Origin: Candidatus Acidiferrales bacterium | GTDB taxonomy: Bacteria > Acidobacteriota > Terriglobia > Acidiferrales > UBA7541 | Direction of reading: 5' to 3' | Assembly: GCA_035934015.1 (NCBI GenBank) | Contig: DASYYH010000023.1 | Location: forward strand, 124,001-188,000 | Length of the DNA: 64,000 nucleotides | In this document: piece by piece, positions 53,863 to 62,900 of the stretch | Numbering within the stretch: position 1 is the first letter of the stretch | Layout: each line of letters begins with the position of its first letter | Notes under the pieces: model-generated | Databases searched by the model: none | Told to the model about the DNA's origin: nothing | What the model saw: the letters and a program-made list of their open reading frames with translations, nothing else | Position numbers and translations under genes: made by a program

Positions 53863-54216
53863 TTACATTTCCTCAGGATAGGCTTCAAAGCTACGCAAAT
53901 TAGAGGAGTTAGCTCGACCGTGACGAATGTCAAGCCCGCGCAACCAGAAGACAATATCTTCGGCGATGTTGGTGGTATGGTCGGCGATGCGCTCCATGTT
54001 GCGCGTGGCCAAGAGGAATTGAATATTGGGAGCAACGAGAGAGGAATCCTGCTTCATGGCCGACAATAGGCGGTCGAAAACCTGATCGCGGAAGTCGTCA
54101 ACGGCTTCCTCGCTTTCGAGAACCTCGTTTGCGAGAGAGACATTTCGGTGGATCAGCGCTCCAAGGCAACGGCCAACCATGGCACGGATCGAGATGCTCA
54201 TGGGTTCGAGTTCCAA
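53863..54216 (-). CDS. Truncated PhoU-like protein (second PhoU repeat only), possible pseudogene
   Basis: 117 residues from a TTG at 54214-54216 (or ATG 54199-54201). It covers only the second PhoU repeat: SIRAMVGRCLGALIHRN, DDFRDQVFDRLLSAM and the metal motif NMERIADHTTNIAEDIVFWL. The first repeat is missing. In another frame just upstream, 54361 down to about 54215, a short frame encodes LENYIISMARAVESAV, which resembles the opening helix of a PhoU first repeat. A deletion with a frameshift would explain both parts. It could alternatively be a functional single-repeat protein. It follows phoR, where a PhoU homologue is often found. Confidence 0.6.
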   Translation of the reverse strand: MELEPMSISIRAMVGRCLGALIHRNVSLANEVLESEEAVDDFRDQVFDRLLSAMKQDSSLVAPNIQFLLATRNMERIADHTTNIAEDIVFWLRGLDIRHGRANSSNLRSFEAYPEEM

Positions 54217-54434
54217 CGGCGCTTTCTACAGCGCGCGCCATAGAGATGATGTAGTTTTCGAGCGCTGTTTCGTAGACGCTTTCTGAACCACTGGCCGGCG
54301 ACGCCATAGATGACCAATCCCTTTCTGCAGGACCTATTTTCGAGCCGCTGACGATACCCATTTCATTCCAAATGTGAGAGTTCCGTGTTGCAGTGGGATG
54401 ACACAGAGATGAATTTGCAGAAACAGATGCGGGT

Positions 54435-56219
54435 TCAGGCGCGCGGGACTGAAAAGCGGAACTTCGAGCCTTCGCCGACAACGCTCTCGACCCAAATCCT
54501 GCCGCCGTGGGCTTCGACGATGTGTTTGGCAATGGCCAGGCCAAGGCCGGTGCCCCCGACTTCTCGGGAGCGGGCAGCATCGACGCGATAGAAACGCTCG
54601 AAAATACGCGATTGTTCATTTTGCGGTATGCCGATTCCCGTGTCCGCGACCGTAATGACAACAAATTCCCCGCTGGCTTCCGCAGTGACTTCGATGCGAC
54701 CGCTCGCGGACGTATATTGAATGGCATTATCGAGAAGATTTCTGAGAACTTCGCCAAGCAAACCAGCGTCGCCGCGCACACGCGGCAAATTCCGAGCCAG
54801 GCGGACCGCTCCGATGGAAATCTGCTTTTGAGAGGCGGCCAGCCGTACGGCTTCGATGCCCACTTCTATTAGGTGGCGCGGATCGATGGGCTGAAAATCG
54901 ATTTCCACTTTGCCGGCTTCGATGCGTGAAAGCCTGAGGAGGTCTTCAGTCAGCCGAGCCAGGCGCGCGGCATGCGAACGGATGATTTCGACAAAGTGGC
55001 GATTGTTTTTCGGGTCGTCGAGAGCTCCAGAAAGAAGCGTTTCGGCGAATCCTTGAACGGCCGTCAGGGGTGTGCGCAACTCATGAGAAACGTTAGCAAC
55101 GAAATCCTTGCGCACTTGTTCGAGCCGGCGCAGCTCGGTGATTTCGTGCAACACGACGACCGCGCCGGGCAGACTGGCGGTGGGAGGCTGTGCCGTCGCA
55201 GCGCCGTCGAGGGATGCAACGGGCGCGACAATGACGGAAAAAATCCTCGGCCGTGCCGCGCCGGAAGAGATTTCGCCGCGGAACACTTGCTGTTCAGCAA
55301 GCACTTTACGGAGCAGCTCGATAATCTCCGGATGCCGGATCACTTCGACCGCGGGACGGCCTTCAAATTCCGCTGAGTTGACCTCCCAGATTTTGCCGAA
55401 GGCCTCGTTGCAGAAGACGAGCCGCTCGCGGAAATCAACAACGGCGATGCCTTCGACCATGCTGCGGAGAATCGCGGCAGAACGATTGCGCTCCTCGGTG
55501 AGAGTGCGAATCATCCGGTTCACCTGAGCCGCCGTTTCATTCAGTGCATCGGCAAGATCAACCAGTTCATCGTTGCCCGGCTCCCGAGGCAACGGACGGA
55601 AATCGCCAGCGGCAACCTGGCGAGAGAAATCCTTCAAGCGCGCGACGCGGCGAGTAAAGCCGCGGGAGAAAAAAGCCGAGACGACGATGCCAAGAATCAA
55701 AGTGAGAAACGAAGCGGTCCAGACCTGAAAGCGGATTTTCGCCAGAGCCGTATTGATTTCGGCGAGCGGCAGGGCAACACGGATGATGACTGGCGACGCG
55801 CCGGCACGATCAGAGCGAATCGCGTAGTAAACCAGATCGCGGTCGAGCGTGTGGCTATGCCGGACCGACTCGCCTTGACCTTTGGCCATAGCCTGAATGA
55901 ATTCCGGGCGATTCGCGTAACTCTCCATTGTGGTGATGTCATGGGCCGAATCCGCGAGGACGCGGCCATCGGCGGCGATCACAGTAATACGTGCGCCGCT
56001 GTGAGCCATCCAGGAAGCCCAAGAGGCGAGCGCAGAGGAATTCTCGAAATCGGGCGGGCGAGATTTCGCGACTTGCGCAAGAGAACTCAGCTGGTCGTCG
56101 GCGGCGCGAATGTAATCTTGCCGCAGGATGCGGGCCACATAAAAATCAAAAGCGGCGAGAACCAGTAGGACGAGAATCAGGTACGTGAGCCCAAGCTTCC
56201 AAAAGAGGCTAGCTCGCAC
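54435..56219 (-). CDS. phoR: Phosphate regulon sensor histidine kinase PhoR
   Basis: 594 residues from a GTG start overlapping phoB by 11 bp. Order of parts: transmembrane helix 1 (about 8-30), periplasmic domain (about 31-165), transmembrane helix 2 (about 170-190), HAMP (about 192-243), PAS (about 255-380), HisKA with VSHELRTPLTAVQGF (His near 387), and ATPase domain with NLLDNAIQYT, VADTGIGIP and GGTGLGLAIAKHIV. The large extracytoplasmic domain is longer than in Escherichia coli PhoR and resembles the Bacillus PhoR type. It phosphorylates PhoB at low phosphate. Confidence 0.93.
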   Translation of the reverse strand: MRASLFWKLGLTYLILVLLVLAAFDFYVARILRQDYIRAADDQLSSLAQVAKSRPPDFENSSALASWASWMAHSGARITVIAADGRVLADSAHDITTMESYANRPEFIQAMAKGQGESVRHSHTLDRDLVYYAIRSDRAGASPVIIRVALPLAEINTALAKIRFQVWTASFLTLILGIVVSAFFSRGFTRRVARLKDFSRQVAAGDFRPLPREPGNDELVDLADALNETAAQVNRMIRTLTEERNRSAAILRSMVEGIAVVDFRERLVFCNEAFGKIWEVNSAEFEGRPAVEVIRHPEIIELLRKVLAEQQVFRGEISSGAARPRIFSVIVAPVASLDGAATAQPPTASLPGAVVVLHEITELRRLEQVRKDFVANVSHELRTPLTAVQGFAETLLSGALDDPKNNRHFVEIIRSHAARLARLTEDLLRLSRIEAGKVEIDFQPIDPRHLIEVGIEAVRLAASQKQISIGAVRLARNLPRVRGDAGLLGEVLRNLLDNAIQYTSASGRIEVTAEASGEFVVITVADTGIGIPQNEQSRIFERFYRVDAARSREVGGTGLGLAIAKHIVEAHGGRIWVESVVGEGSKFRFSVPRA

Positions 56220-56913
56220 GGGTTTCGAAGAGGTAGCCTGCGCCTCTCACGGTCTTCAAATATTCCGGCTTTTCCGGGTTGCGTTCGACTTTTTCACGCA
56301 AGCGCCGCACATACACATCGACGCTGCGCGGCGTGACGAAACGGTCGCTGCCCCACACGGAATCAAGCAGCTGATCGCGCGAAAAGACACGATTGGGCCG
56401 CGAAGCAAGGAAGTAAAGGAGACGAAATTCGAGCGTGCTCAGAGGCAGAGTCTTACCCTCACGCTGAGCGCGGTAAGAAACGGGATCGACGCGCAGAGTT
56501 CCGATTTCGAGCAGCTTGGCTTCCTCGCCGGGCGGCTGGACGCGGCGGAGCAAAGCTTTGATTCGCGCGCCCAATTCGCGGGGGCTGAAAGGCTTGGTGA
56601 CATAGTCGTCGGCGCCAAGTTCAAGGCCCACTACGCGGTCGGCTTCTTCGCCGCGAGCCGTGAGCATCAGGATGGGAAGGCGGTGCAATTTTTCGTCGCG
56701 GCGAATTTCCTTGCAGATTTCAAGACCGGACAATTTGGGAAGCATGAGATCCAGGATGAGCAGGTCCGGCGATGACTTGCGAACTTGTGCCAGACCGGTC
56801 ATGCCGTCGCCGCATGCGATGATCTGGTAGCCGTCTTTTTCCAAGTTGTAGCGGACCAGCTCGACAATATCCTTGTCGTCTTCGATGATCAGGACTTTGA
56901 CTGGAGGGTTCAC
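56209..56913 (-). CDS. phoB: Phosphate regulon response regulator PhoB
   Basis: 234 residues from a GTG at 56911-56913; a TTG at 56922 would add three. Receiver domain: acidic pocket IIEDDKD, phosphoacceptor Asp55 in LILDLMLP, Thr in MLTARG and Lys in VTKPFSPREL. OmpR-type winged helix at about 132-230, with LEFRLLYFLASRPNRVFSRDQLL and RSVDVYVRRLREKVE. It activates pst and related promoters. A three-unit repeat of Pho-box spacing lies about 110 bp upstream of the start, suggesting autoregulation. Confidence 0.94.
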   Translation of the reverse strand: MNPPVKVLIIEDDKDIVELVRYNLEKDGYQIIACGDGMTGLAQVRKSSPDLLILDLMLPKLSGLEICKEIRRDEKLHRLPILMLTARGEEADRVVGLELGADDYVTKPFSPRELGARIKALLRRVQPPGEEAKLLEIGTLRVDPVSYRAQREGKTLPLSTLEFRLLYFLASRPNRVFSRDQLLDSVWGSDRFVTPRSVDVYVRRLREKVERNPEKPEYLKTVRGAGYLFETRAS

Positions 56914-57024
56914 GATAAGCAAAGCATAGCGGAAGCGATTCCGGCGAGCAAGACAGCACGAGAATCATTACTGAATATTCATACTTATTACTTGCCGCGT
57001 TTTGAGCGCGAAATGACCGCGAAT

Positions 57025-57057
57025 GTTAAAGGGACATTAAAGACACGTTAAAGCGGC
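57025..57057 (-). promoter_or_regulatory. Pho-box-like triple 11-bp repeat upstream of phoB
   Basis: Three consecutive 11-bp units start at 57025, 57036 and 57047. On the minus strand each reads CTTTAAC or CTTTAAT separated by four bases, the same polarity and period as the pstS box. The best-matching pstS unit is CTGTAAC, one base different. It sits between phoB (minus) and the type III polyketide synthase gene (plus). Confidence 0.6.
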
Positions 57058-57393
57058 CGGCGACGGTGCCATAGGCCGGAGAATTCCGCGATGGATTTCG
57101 AGGAATTCCGGGTAGAATGCCCAGGGAATCCTAGTTCGGGCCGTTGCCAAGATTATTACTTGCCCCCGCGAAGCTTCAGGATGAGAATCGGGGCCGCGTA
57201 AATGTGCGTTTGGAAGGCCCGCCGGAGAATTTTCGAGAAGCAGGCATTGTGAGACGGGGCCGGCGCGGCAGGAAGTGCATTCGCCGTGAATCAGCAGGAT
57301 GGGCGCAAAGCAACTCTGCGCTGAACATGTGCGTCACAGGCAGATACTCCGCAGCTGCGTGCGCGCCGGAAAAAACGAGAGGATAGGTGAAGG
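57058..57393 (+). other. Leader region of the type III polyketide synthase gene, no gene recognised
   Basis: A TAGAAT hexamer at 57113-57118 could be a -10 element and would give a leader of roughly 270 nt. An imperfect pair of GAATTCC/GGAATTC elements lies just before it. A plus-strand frame at 57144-57386 lacks recognisable features and a ribosome site and is not called. Confidence 0.35.
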
Positions 57394-58443
57394 ATGAGAA
57401 TTGCCAGCGTCGCGGGGGCATTTCCCAAGTATTACTACAGTCAGGACGTTCTCTCCGCTGCTTTGAAGCAATACTGGGGCGACCGATTGAAGAATCCCGA
57501 CGTTCTGGACCGCCTCCACGCCAATGTCAATGTCCGCGGGCGCTATATGTCATTGCCGTTGGAGGGCTATTACAAGCTCATGTCATGGGGCGAGGCGAAC
57601 AACAAGTGGATTGAAACAGGCCTCGACATCGGCGAGCAGGCAATCGCCAGCGCGTTGAAACCAATCGGCCTGGCCGCGCGGGATCTGGATGCAATTTTCG
57701 TGGTATCCGTCACGGGCATCGCCAGCCCTTCGCTCGACGCGCGATTGATTAATCGCATGGGATTGTGCGCGAATATCAAGCGCAACCCGATTTTCGGGCT
57801 GGGTTGCGTGGCGGGAGCAGCGGGAATTTCGCGCGCGGCCGATTACGTTCGTGCTTTTCCGGGCCAGACGGCCGTGCTGCTCGCCGTGGAACTCTGTTCC
57901 CTGACGATTCAGCGCGACGATCTCTCCGTGGCTAATCTTATTTCCGCCGGATTGTTCGGCGATGGCTCAGCGGCGGCGATTGTTACGGGCGATGAAAGAG
58001 ATATTCAGGGGCCGGAGATTCTGGCAACGCGTTCGACATTCTATCCAAACTCCGAACGCACGATGGGTTGGGATATCTCCGAGAAGGGTTTTCAGATTGT
58101 GCTTTCGCCGGGTGTCCCGGATGTAATCAGGGAGCATCTGGGACAAGATGTCGATTTGTTCCTCTCGGACATGGGACTTTCGAAGAAAGACATTGGAAGT
58201 TGGGTGTTTCACACTGGCGGACCCAAAGTGCTGGAGGCGGTTGAGATGGCGTTGCAGCTTCCGGACGATGCGCTGCAAGCGTCGTGGGACTGCCTGGCGA
58301 AGGTGGGAAATATCTCCTCTGTGTCAGTCCTGCTGGTCCTCGAAGATGTGATGGCCAACCGGCGTCCCGAGCCCGGAACGCTGGGCATTCTGGGGGCGAT
58401 GGGACCGGGATTCTGTTCGGAACTGCTTTTGCTGAAGTGGTGA
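57394..58443 (+). CDS. Type III polyketide synthase (chalcone/stilbene synthase family)
   Basis: 349 residues, normal for the family. The catalytic triad is intact: Cys138 in GLGCVAGAAG, His273 in VFHTGGPKVLEA and Asn306 in KVGNISSVSVL. The C-terminal GAMGPGFCSELLLLKW matches the conserved GFGPG-type loop. Such enzymes extend an acyl-CoA starter with malonyl units and cyclise the product to alkylresorcinols or pyrones. Bacterial relatives often sit with a methyltransferase and oxidoreductase; here neither is adjacent, so the product is unknown. A ribosome site (AGGTGAAGG) precedes the ATG. The convergent tRNA gene begins right after the stop. Confidence 0.93.
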   Translation: MRIASVAGAFPKYYYSQDVLSAALKQYWGDRLKNPDVLDRLHANVNVRGRYMSLPLEGYYKLMSWGEANNKWIETGLDIGEQAIASALKPIGLAARDLDAIFVVSVTGIASPSLDARLINRMGLCANIKRNPIFGLGCVAGAAGISRAADYVRAFPGQTAVLLAVELCSLTIQRDDLSVANLISAGLFGDGSAAAIVTGDERDIQGPEILATRSTFYPNSERTMGWDISEKGFQIVLSPGVPDVIREHLGQDVDLFLSDMGLSKKDIGSWVFHTGGPKVLEAVEMALQLPDDALQASWDCLAKVGNISSVSVLLVLEDVMANRRPEPGTLGILGAMGPGFCSELLLLKW

Positions 58444-58458
58444 GTGACAAGCAAAGGC

Positions 58459-58535
58459 TGGTGGGGCTGGCCGGAATTGAACCGGCAACCTAGGCGTTAG
58501 GAGTGCCTCGCTCTATCCATTTGAGCTACAGCCCC
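58459..58535 (-). tRNA. tRNA-Arg (anticodon CCT)
   Basis: On the minus strand the sequence folds as a full cloverleaf: acceptor GGGGCTG with CAGCCCC, D-arm GCTC/GAGC, anticodon loop CTCCTAA with anticodon CCT (58499-58501), T-arm GCCGG/CCGGC with loop TTCAATT. The CCA end is encoded (58459-58461). It reads the arginine codon AGG. A TATTAT -10 candidate lies at 58552-58557, 16 bp upstream. Confidence 0.95.
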
Positions 58536-58673
58536 GTTGGAAGCTCCCCTAATAATAGATTATCACGCACGGCGGCGAGCTGACTGCTGTGTTGCGATCC
58601 CGCCAAAACTTAAGCGCCGCGCCCAAGCTCTGTTGTAGCATAGATATTTAGAGGCTTCTGTGCTGGAGACGAG

Positions 58674-58708
58674 GCTATTTTTTCGCGGCCTTCGTCATCG
58701 AAAATAGC
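58674..58708 (+). other. Leader hairpin upstream of the radical SAM gene
   Basis: GCTATTTT (58674-58681) pairs with AAAATAGC (58701-58708), leaving a 19-base loop. The stem ends just before the GAGGAAAAG ribosome site of the gene at 58724. It may stabilise or regulate the leader. The rest of 58536-58723 holds nothing else I recognise. Confidence 0.35.
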
Positions 58709-58723
58709 GAGGAAAAGCTACGG

Positions 58724-59755
58724 ATGGACACTCGCCGAAGAATTCGACGTAAGCTCCTGGCCACGCATCGCGCGGTGCGAAGCTGGCGGATGATCGCGAA
58801 GGCGCTCGTCTCGACGAAGCACCCGCTCCTGGCGCACATCATCCCGATCCGGCGATGCAATCTCGCCTGCACGTATTGCAACGAATTCGACGACTTCTCG
58901 AAGCCCGTTCCGCTCGACGAGATGTTCCGCCGCATTGACCGGCTGGGTTCCTTCGGGACATCTGTAGTGACAGTCAGCGGCGGCGAACCATTGCTGCACC
59001 CGGAGCTGGATGAAATCATCCGGCGCATCCGGCACAACGGAATGATCGCCGGAATGATCACCAATGGCTACTTACTCGTCGCGGAGCGCATCGAGCGACT
59101 CAACCGGGCCGGACTGGAATTTTTGCAGATCAGCATCGATAACGCACAGCCGGATGACGTGTCGAAAAAGAGTTTGAAAGTGCTGGATCAGAAGCTGAGG
59201 CTGCTCGCGGAGCACGCGGATTTTCACGTCAATATCAATTCGGTGCTAGGCAGCGGGATCAACCGTCCCGAGGACGCGCTGGCTGTGGCACATCGCGCCG
59301 TGGAACTGGGCTTTTCTTCGACTGTCGGAATCATTCACGACGGCAACGGGCAGTTGCGCCCGCTCGGACCACGAGAACAGGAAATTTTCGAGGAGATCAT
59401 GAGACTCGGAAAACACTCATTCTCGCGTGTCAATTCGTTCCAGCACAATATCGCCGCCGGCCGCGCGAATGACTGGCGATGTCGCGCAGGCTCGCGCTAT
59501 TTGTACATTTGCGAGAACGGGCTGGTTCATTATTGCTCGCAGCAACGAGGCTATCCCGGCGTCCCACTCGCGGAATATTCCGCGGAACGGCGCCAGCGCG
59601 AGTATTACACGAAGAAATCGTGCGCGCCGCATTGCACGGTTTCTTGTGTCCACCAAGTGGCCGTCCTCGACAACTGGCGCGGGCCGCAGAAAATCGAGCC
59701 CGGCGCGACGCAAGAGACCCAGCCCTTGGTTCACCTGAGCGGAACCGGCAACTGA
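58724..59755 (+). CDS. Radical SAM protein with SPASM-like cysteine-rich C-terminus
   Basis: 343 residues. The radical SAM cluster motif is Cys45-x3-Cys49-x2-Cys52 ([10 protein letters not shown]), followed by [11 protein letters not shown] (S-adenosylmethionine binding, 85-95) and the barrel strands MITNGYLL and LQISIDNAQ. Six more cysteines (253, 263, 271, 300, 304, 308) in the C-terminal part (CAPHCTVSC) look like an auxiliary iron-sulfur site of the SPASM or twitch type. The reaction is unknown; peptide maturation and lipid or cofactor modification are all possible, and no small precursor peptide gene is visible next to it. GAGGAAAAG precedes the ATG. Confidence 0.88.
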   Translation: MDTRRRIRRKLLATHRAVRSWRMIAKALVSTKHPLLAHIIPIRRCNLACTYCNEFDDFSKPVPLDEMFRRIDRLGSFGTSVVTVSGGEPLLHPELDEIIRRIRHNGMIAGMITNGYLLVAERIERLNRAGLEFLQISIDNAQPDDVSKKSLKVLDQKLRLLAEHADFHVNINSVLGSGINRPEDALAVAHRAVELGFSSTVGIIHDGNGQLRPLGPREQEIFEEIMRLGKHSFSRVNSFQHNIAAGRANDWRCRAGSRYLYICENGLVHYCSQQRGYPGVPLAEYSAERRQREYYTKKSCAPHCTVSCVHQVAVLDNWRGPQKIEPGATQETQPLVHLSGTGN

Positions 59756-59825
59756 GCAAACAAGTCAGATTCCTTCCTGCAATCCTTCCTAAGATTCCTG
59801 TTGCGCGAATGCTGCTATTGCTGTA

Positions 59826-59844
59826 GAAGCCAAACAATGGCTTC
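59826..59844 (+). terminator. Short hairpin after the radical SAM gene
   Basis: GAAGCCA (59826-59832) pairs with TGGCTTC (59838-59844) over a 5-base loop. It is 71 bp after the radical SAM stop and 95 bp before the receptor start. There is no T-tract, so a terminator or leader hairpin are both possible. Confidence 0.35.
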
Positions 59845-59938
59845 CCTGTAACTCAAGGCTATTGTGGGGGAGAGTGCCCTCGACTCAGGCAAGCGGGCGC
59901 CTGTGTTTCGAGAGACTCTTGCCAAAGGGGTGGAAACG

Positions 59939-62900
59939 ATGCGTCTGCTGAGACAAGCGCTCCGTGTCGGTGCGGTTTGCTCCTTCTTCTGTTTTTTGGC
60001 CATTGGCACGTTGGCGCAGATCAACAGCGTGCAGCTTTCGGGAACTGTAGCCGATCCGCAAGGCCTCGGTGTCCCAAACGCGCAGGTTACGATGAAGAAT
60101 TTAGCGACGGGAGCGACGGCAAACGTGGCCAGCGACGCGAACGGCCATTACGAGTTAGTTGGCTTGCCTCCGGGACGCTATTCACTGACTGTAGAGGCCA
60201 AAGGATTCACAACCCTTGTCAACCCGGAAATCACGCTCACTCTCGGAGCGCCTGCGGTCTTCAATCCACACCTCGTGATCCGCACAGGGCAGCAAACGGT
60301 AACCGTCACGGGCCAGCCAGAGTTGGTGCAGACGGAGAAGAGCGACGTTTCGCAGACCATCACACAGACACAAATTGAAAACCTTCCGATTAACGGCAGG
60401 CAATACATTCAATTTGCGCTGCTGGATTCTCAGGCGAGCCGTGACAGCGCACCTTCCATCGGAGCAGCGCCGACGAGCGGACTGAATTTTGGAGGGCAGC
60501 GCGCGCGATCCAATGACGTGTCCGTGGACGGCGCAGACGCCGTGGACGATTCTGTCGGGGGAGTTCGCGCGACCGTTTCGCAGGAAGCCGTTCAGGAATT
60601 TCAGATTCTCACCAGCAACTACATGCCGGAATTCGGCCGAGCCATGGGCGGCGTGATCAACATTGTGACGAAGTCCGGTTCGAATGAGGTGCATGGAGAC
60701 GCATTTGGTTACTTGCGTTTGAGCGCGCTGCAAGCGCGGAATCCTTTTTCATTTCAAGTGAATCCTGCAACGGGAGATATCCAGCCGGTAAAGCAGCCGT
60801 TCACGCGCGTACAGACGGGCATGACCATCGGCGGGCCCATTCAAAAAGACAAAACGTTCTATTTTTTCAGTTATGAGACGACTCGGCGCCAGGAAACGGG
60901 GTTCAGCGACATTGGGCAAGGAGGAGGGGGCTGCCCCACGGGCAGCGCGAATGGCCTTTTTGGATTGTGCTCCGCGACGTATTCATTCTTTCCCGCTCCG
61001 CTAACAATGACCGGGCCACAGACAAGTTTTGTGCAGACACTTCTTGCCAGTGGGAATGGGGCGCTGCAAAGCTTCGCGGCCAATTATGCCGTTCTGGCAG
61101 GCTCGGCTTCGAGCGTGGCCGTGAACGGCGCGGATTACGGCGCCATTGACCAGGCAAAAGGAGTCGCTCCGTGTTCGACCGGCCCTCCGTTTCCGTGTTT
61201 CCCGCTGCCTGTCCTAAACAACAGCGGCACGGCTTTTTCTCCCGCTTTGCCAGCGTCATTCACCCCGCTTGTGTCAGAGATCGGAAACTATCCGGTCAAG
61301 GAAGGGACGAGCCTCTATTCGCTCCGGTTGGATCATATCTGGAATACGAAGAACAGCACATTCGTGCGCGCCAATGTTTCGCCATCACTGATCACGGGCA
61401 TCCAGGTGAACGCACAAAATCAAAATTTTGGAGAAAATGCCGGTTCGCGAACTTCGCTGCAACAATCGCGAGATCTCGACATCGTAGGCCAGCACACGAC
61501 GGCGATTCGCAGCAACTTGTTTAATGAATTTCACTATCAATTCGCGAGACGCGGACTGCACTACGGATATTCGCAATTGCCCGGTGGCGGAAACGTGGCC
61601 GTGAACATCACTGGCTTTGCCTTTTTCGGGCGCGAGCCTTTTTCGACCGTGGACCGCATTGAAAAACGCCATCAGTTCACCGACGACCTTACGTGGATCA
61701 AGGGCAATCACACTTTTAAGTTTGGCGAGGACACGAATTACATTCAGCTCGGTGGATCCCAGGCGGAAATCTTCGAATTGAATTTCGGGGGAGTTTTCGA
61801 CTTTGGCTCCTTGAGCGCCGCGGATTTGAGCCTGCCTTCATCGGTGGGAGGCGTTGCGGTTCCCGGTCTGACGGCTCTGCAGGCATACGGCCTCGGCCTC
61901 CCGGGAGACTTCATCCAAGGGATTGGAAATTCGAATCGGCCTTTCAATGTCCCCTCGCTGGGAGTCTTCGCACAGGATAGCTGGAAGATTGTTCCAAGAC
62001 TTACACTGAATTACGGGCTGCGTTACGACATTCAATGGACGCCGACATTTTCGCCGGGGACTTCGCTCAATGCGGCGGCAGAACCGGCGCTGAACGTAAT
62101 CGAAGGCGTTCCTGTCTCCGCAAAAAACATCGCTCCGCGATTTGGCCTTGCGTGGGATCCGACCGGCAGTGGGAAGACAGCGATCCGCGCGAGTTATGGC
62201 CTCTTCTACGATAACCCTGAGCTGGCGCTCGAGTTTGATTCGACGACGGCCGATGGCGCGTTATCATCGCAGCTCGTCGCCGGCGGCGGTACGCCGACCG
62301 CGTGCGCGATTACGACTGCTGTTTGTCCGGGGACGTCGGAGCCTGGTGTCGTGGGTTTGAATGCAGCCTCAGTTTTTCAAGGTGTTCTCAATACGGGCGG
62401 AATACCGACCTTTGGCTACGAACCGAACCAGCAACGGTTCAATCCATTTCAGTCCGGCTCTATTTTTACGAGCCAGAATTTCATGACTGCAGGAATCCCG
62501 ATTGCGATTCTGCCTTTCACGTTACCGACGGCGAGGAATTTTGTGTTTGCCTACGCGCAACAGGGGAACCTGACCATTGAGCATGAATTCGCGCACGATT
62601 GGAAGGTGGACGTTAGTTACAGCTACACACATGGTGTGCACCTCAACCGTCCGCGCAACATCAACGCATCGAATCCAACCCTCTTGATGCAAAATTTCGC
62701 GAACGCTTTGGCAGGGGGACTTACGCCGGCGAGCCCCTTCACCGTCAGTGCTACTCCTACGGCTTCGAGCGCGAGCACCTGCGGCATTACAGCTGCTCCA
62801 GGTGCGACAGGGATCCTCGGCCTGCTGACGAATTGCCCGACACCTCTTGTTTCGCTGGACGGCCAGCCCGTTGGAACCGCTGCGGCGTTCAACTTCTTCC

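Noticed and set aside
57144-57386. 80-codon frame upstream of the type III polyketide synthase
   Set aside because: No ribosome site, no recognisable sequence features; best explained as leader sequence.
58459-58535. tRNA as an integration site for a mobile element
   Set aside because: No integrase, no direct repeat of the tRNA 3' end and no change in gene character were seen on either side.
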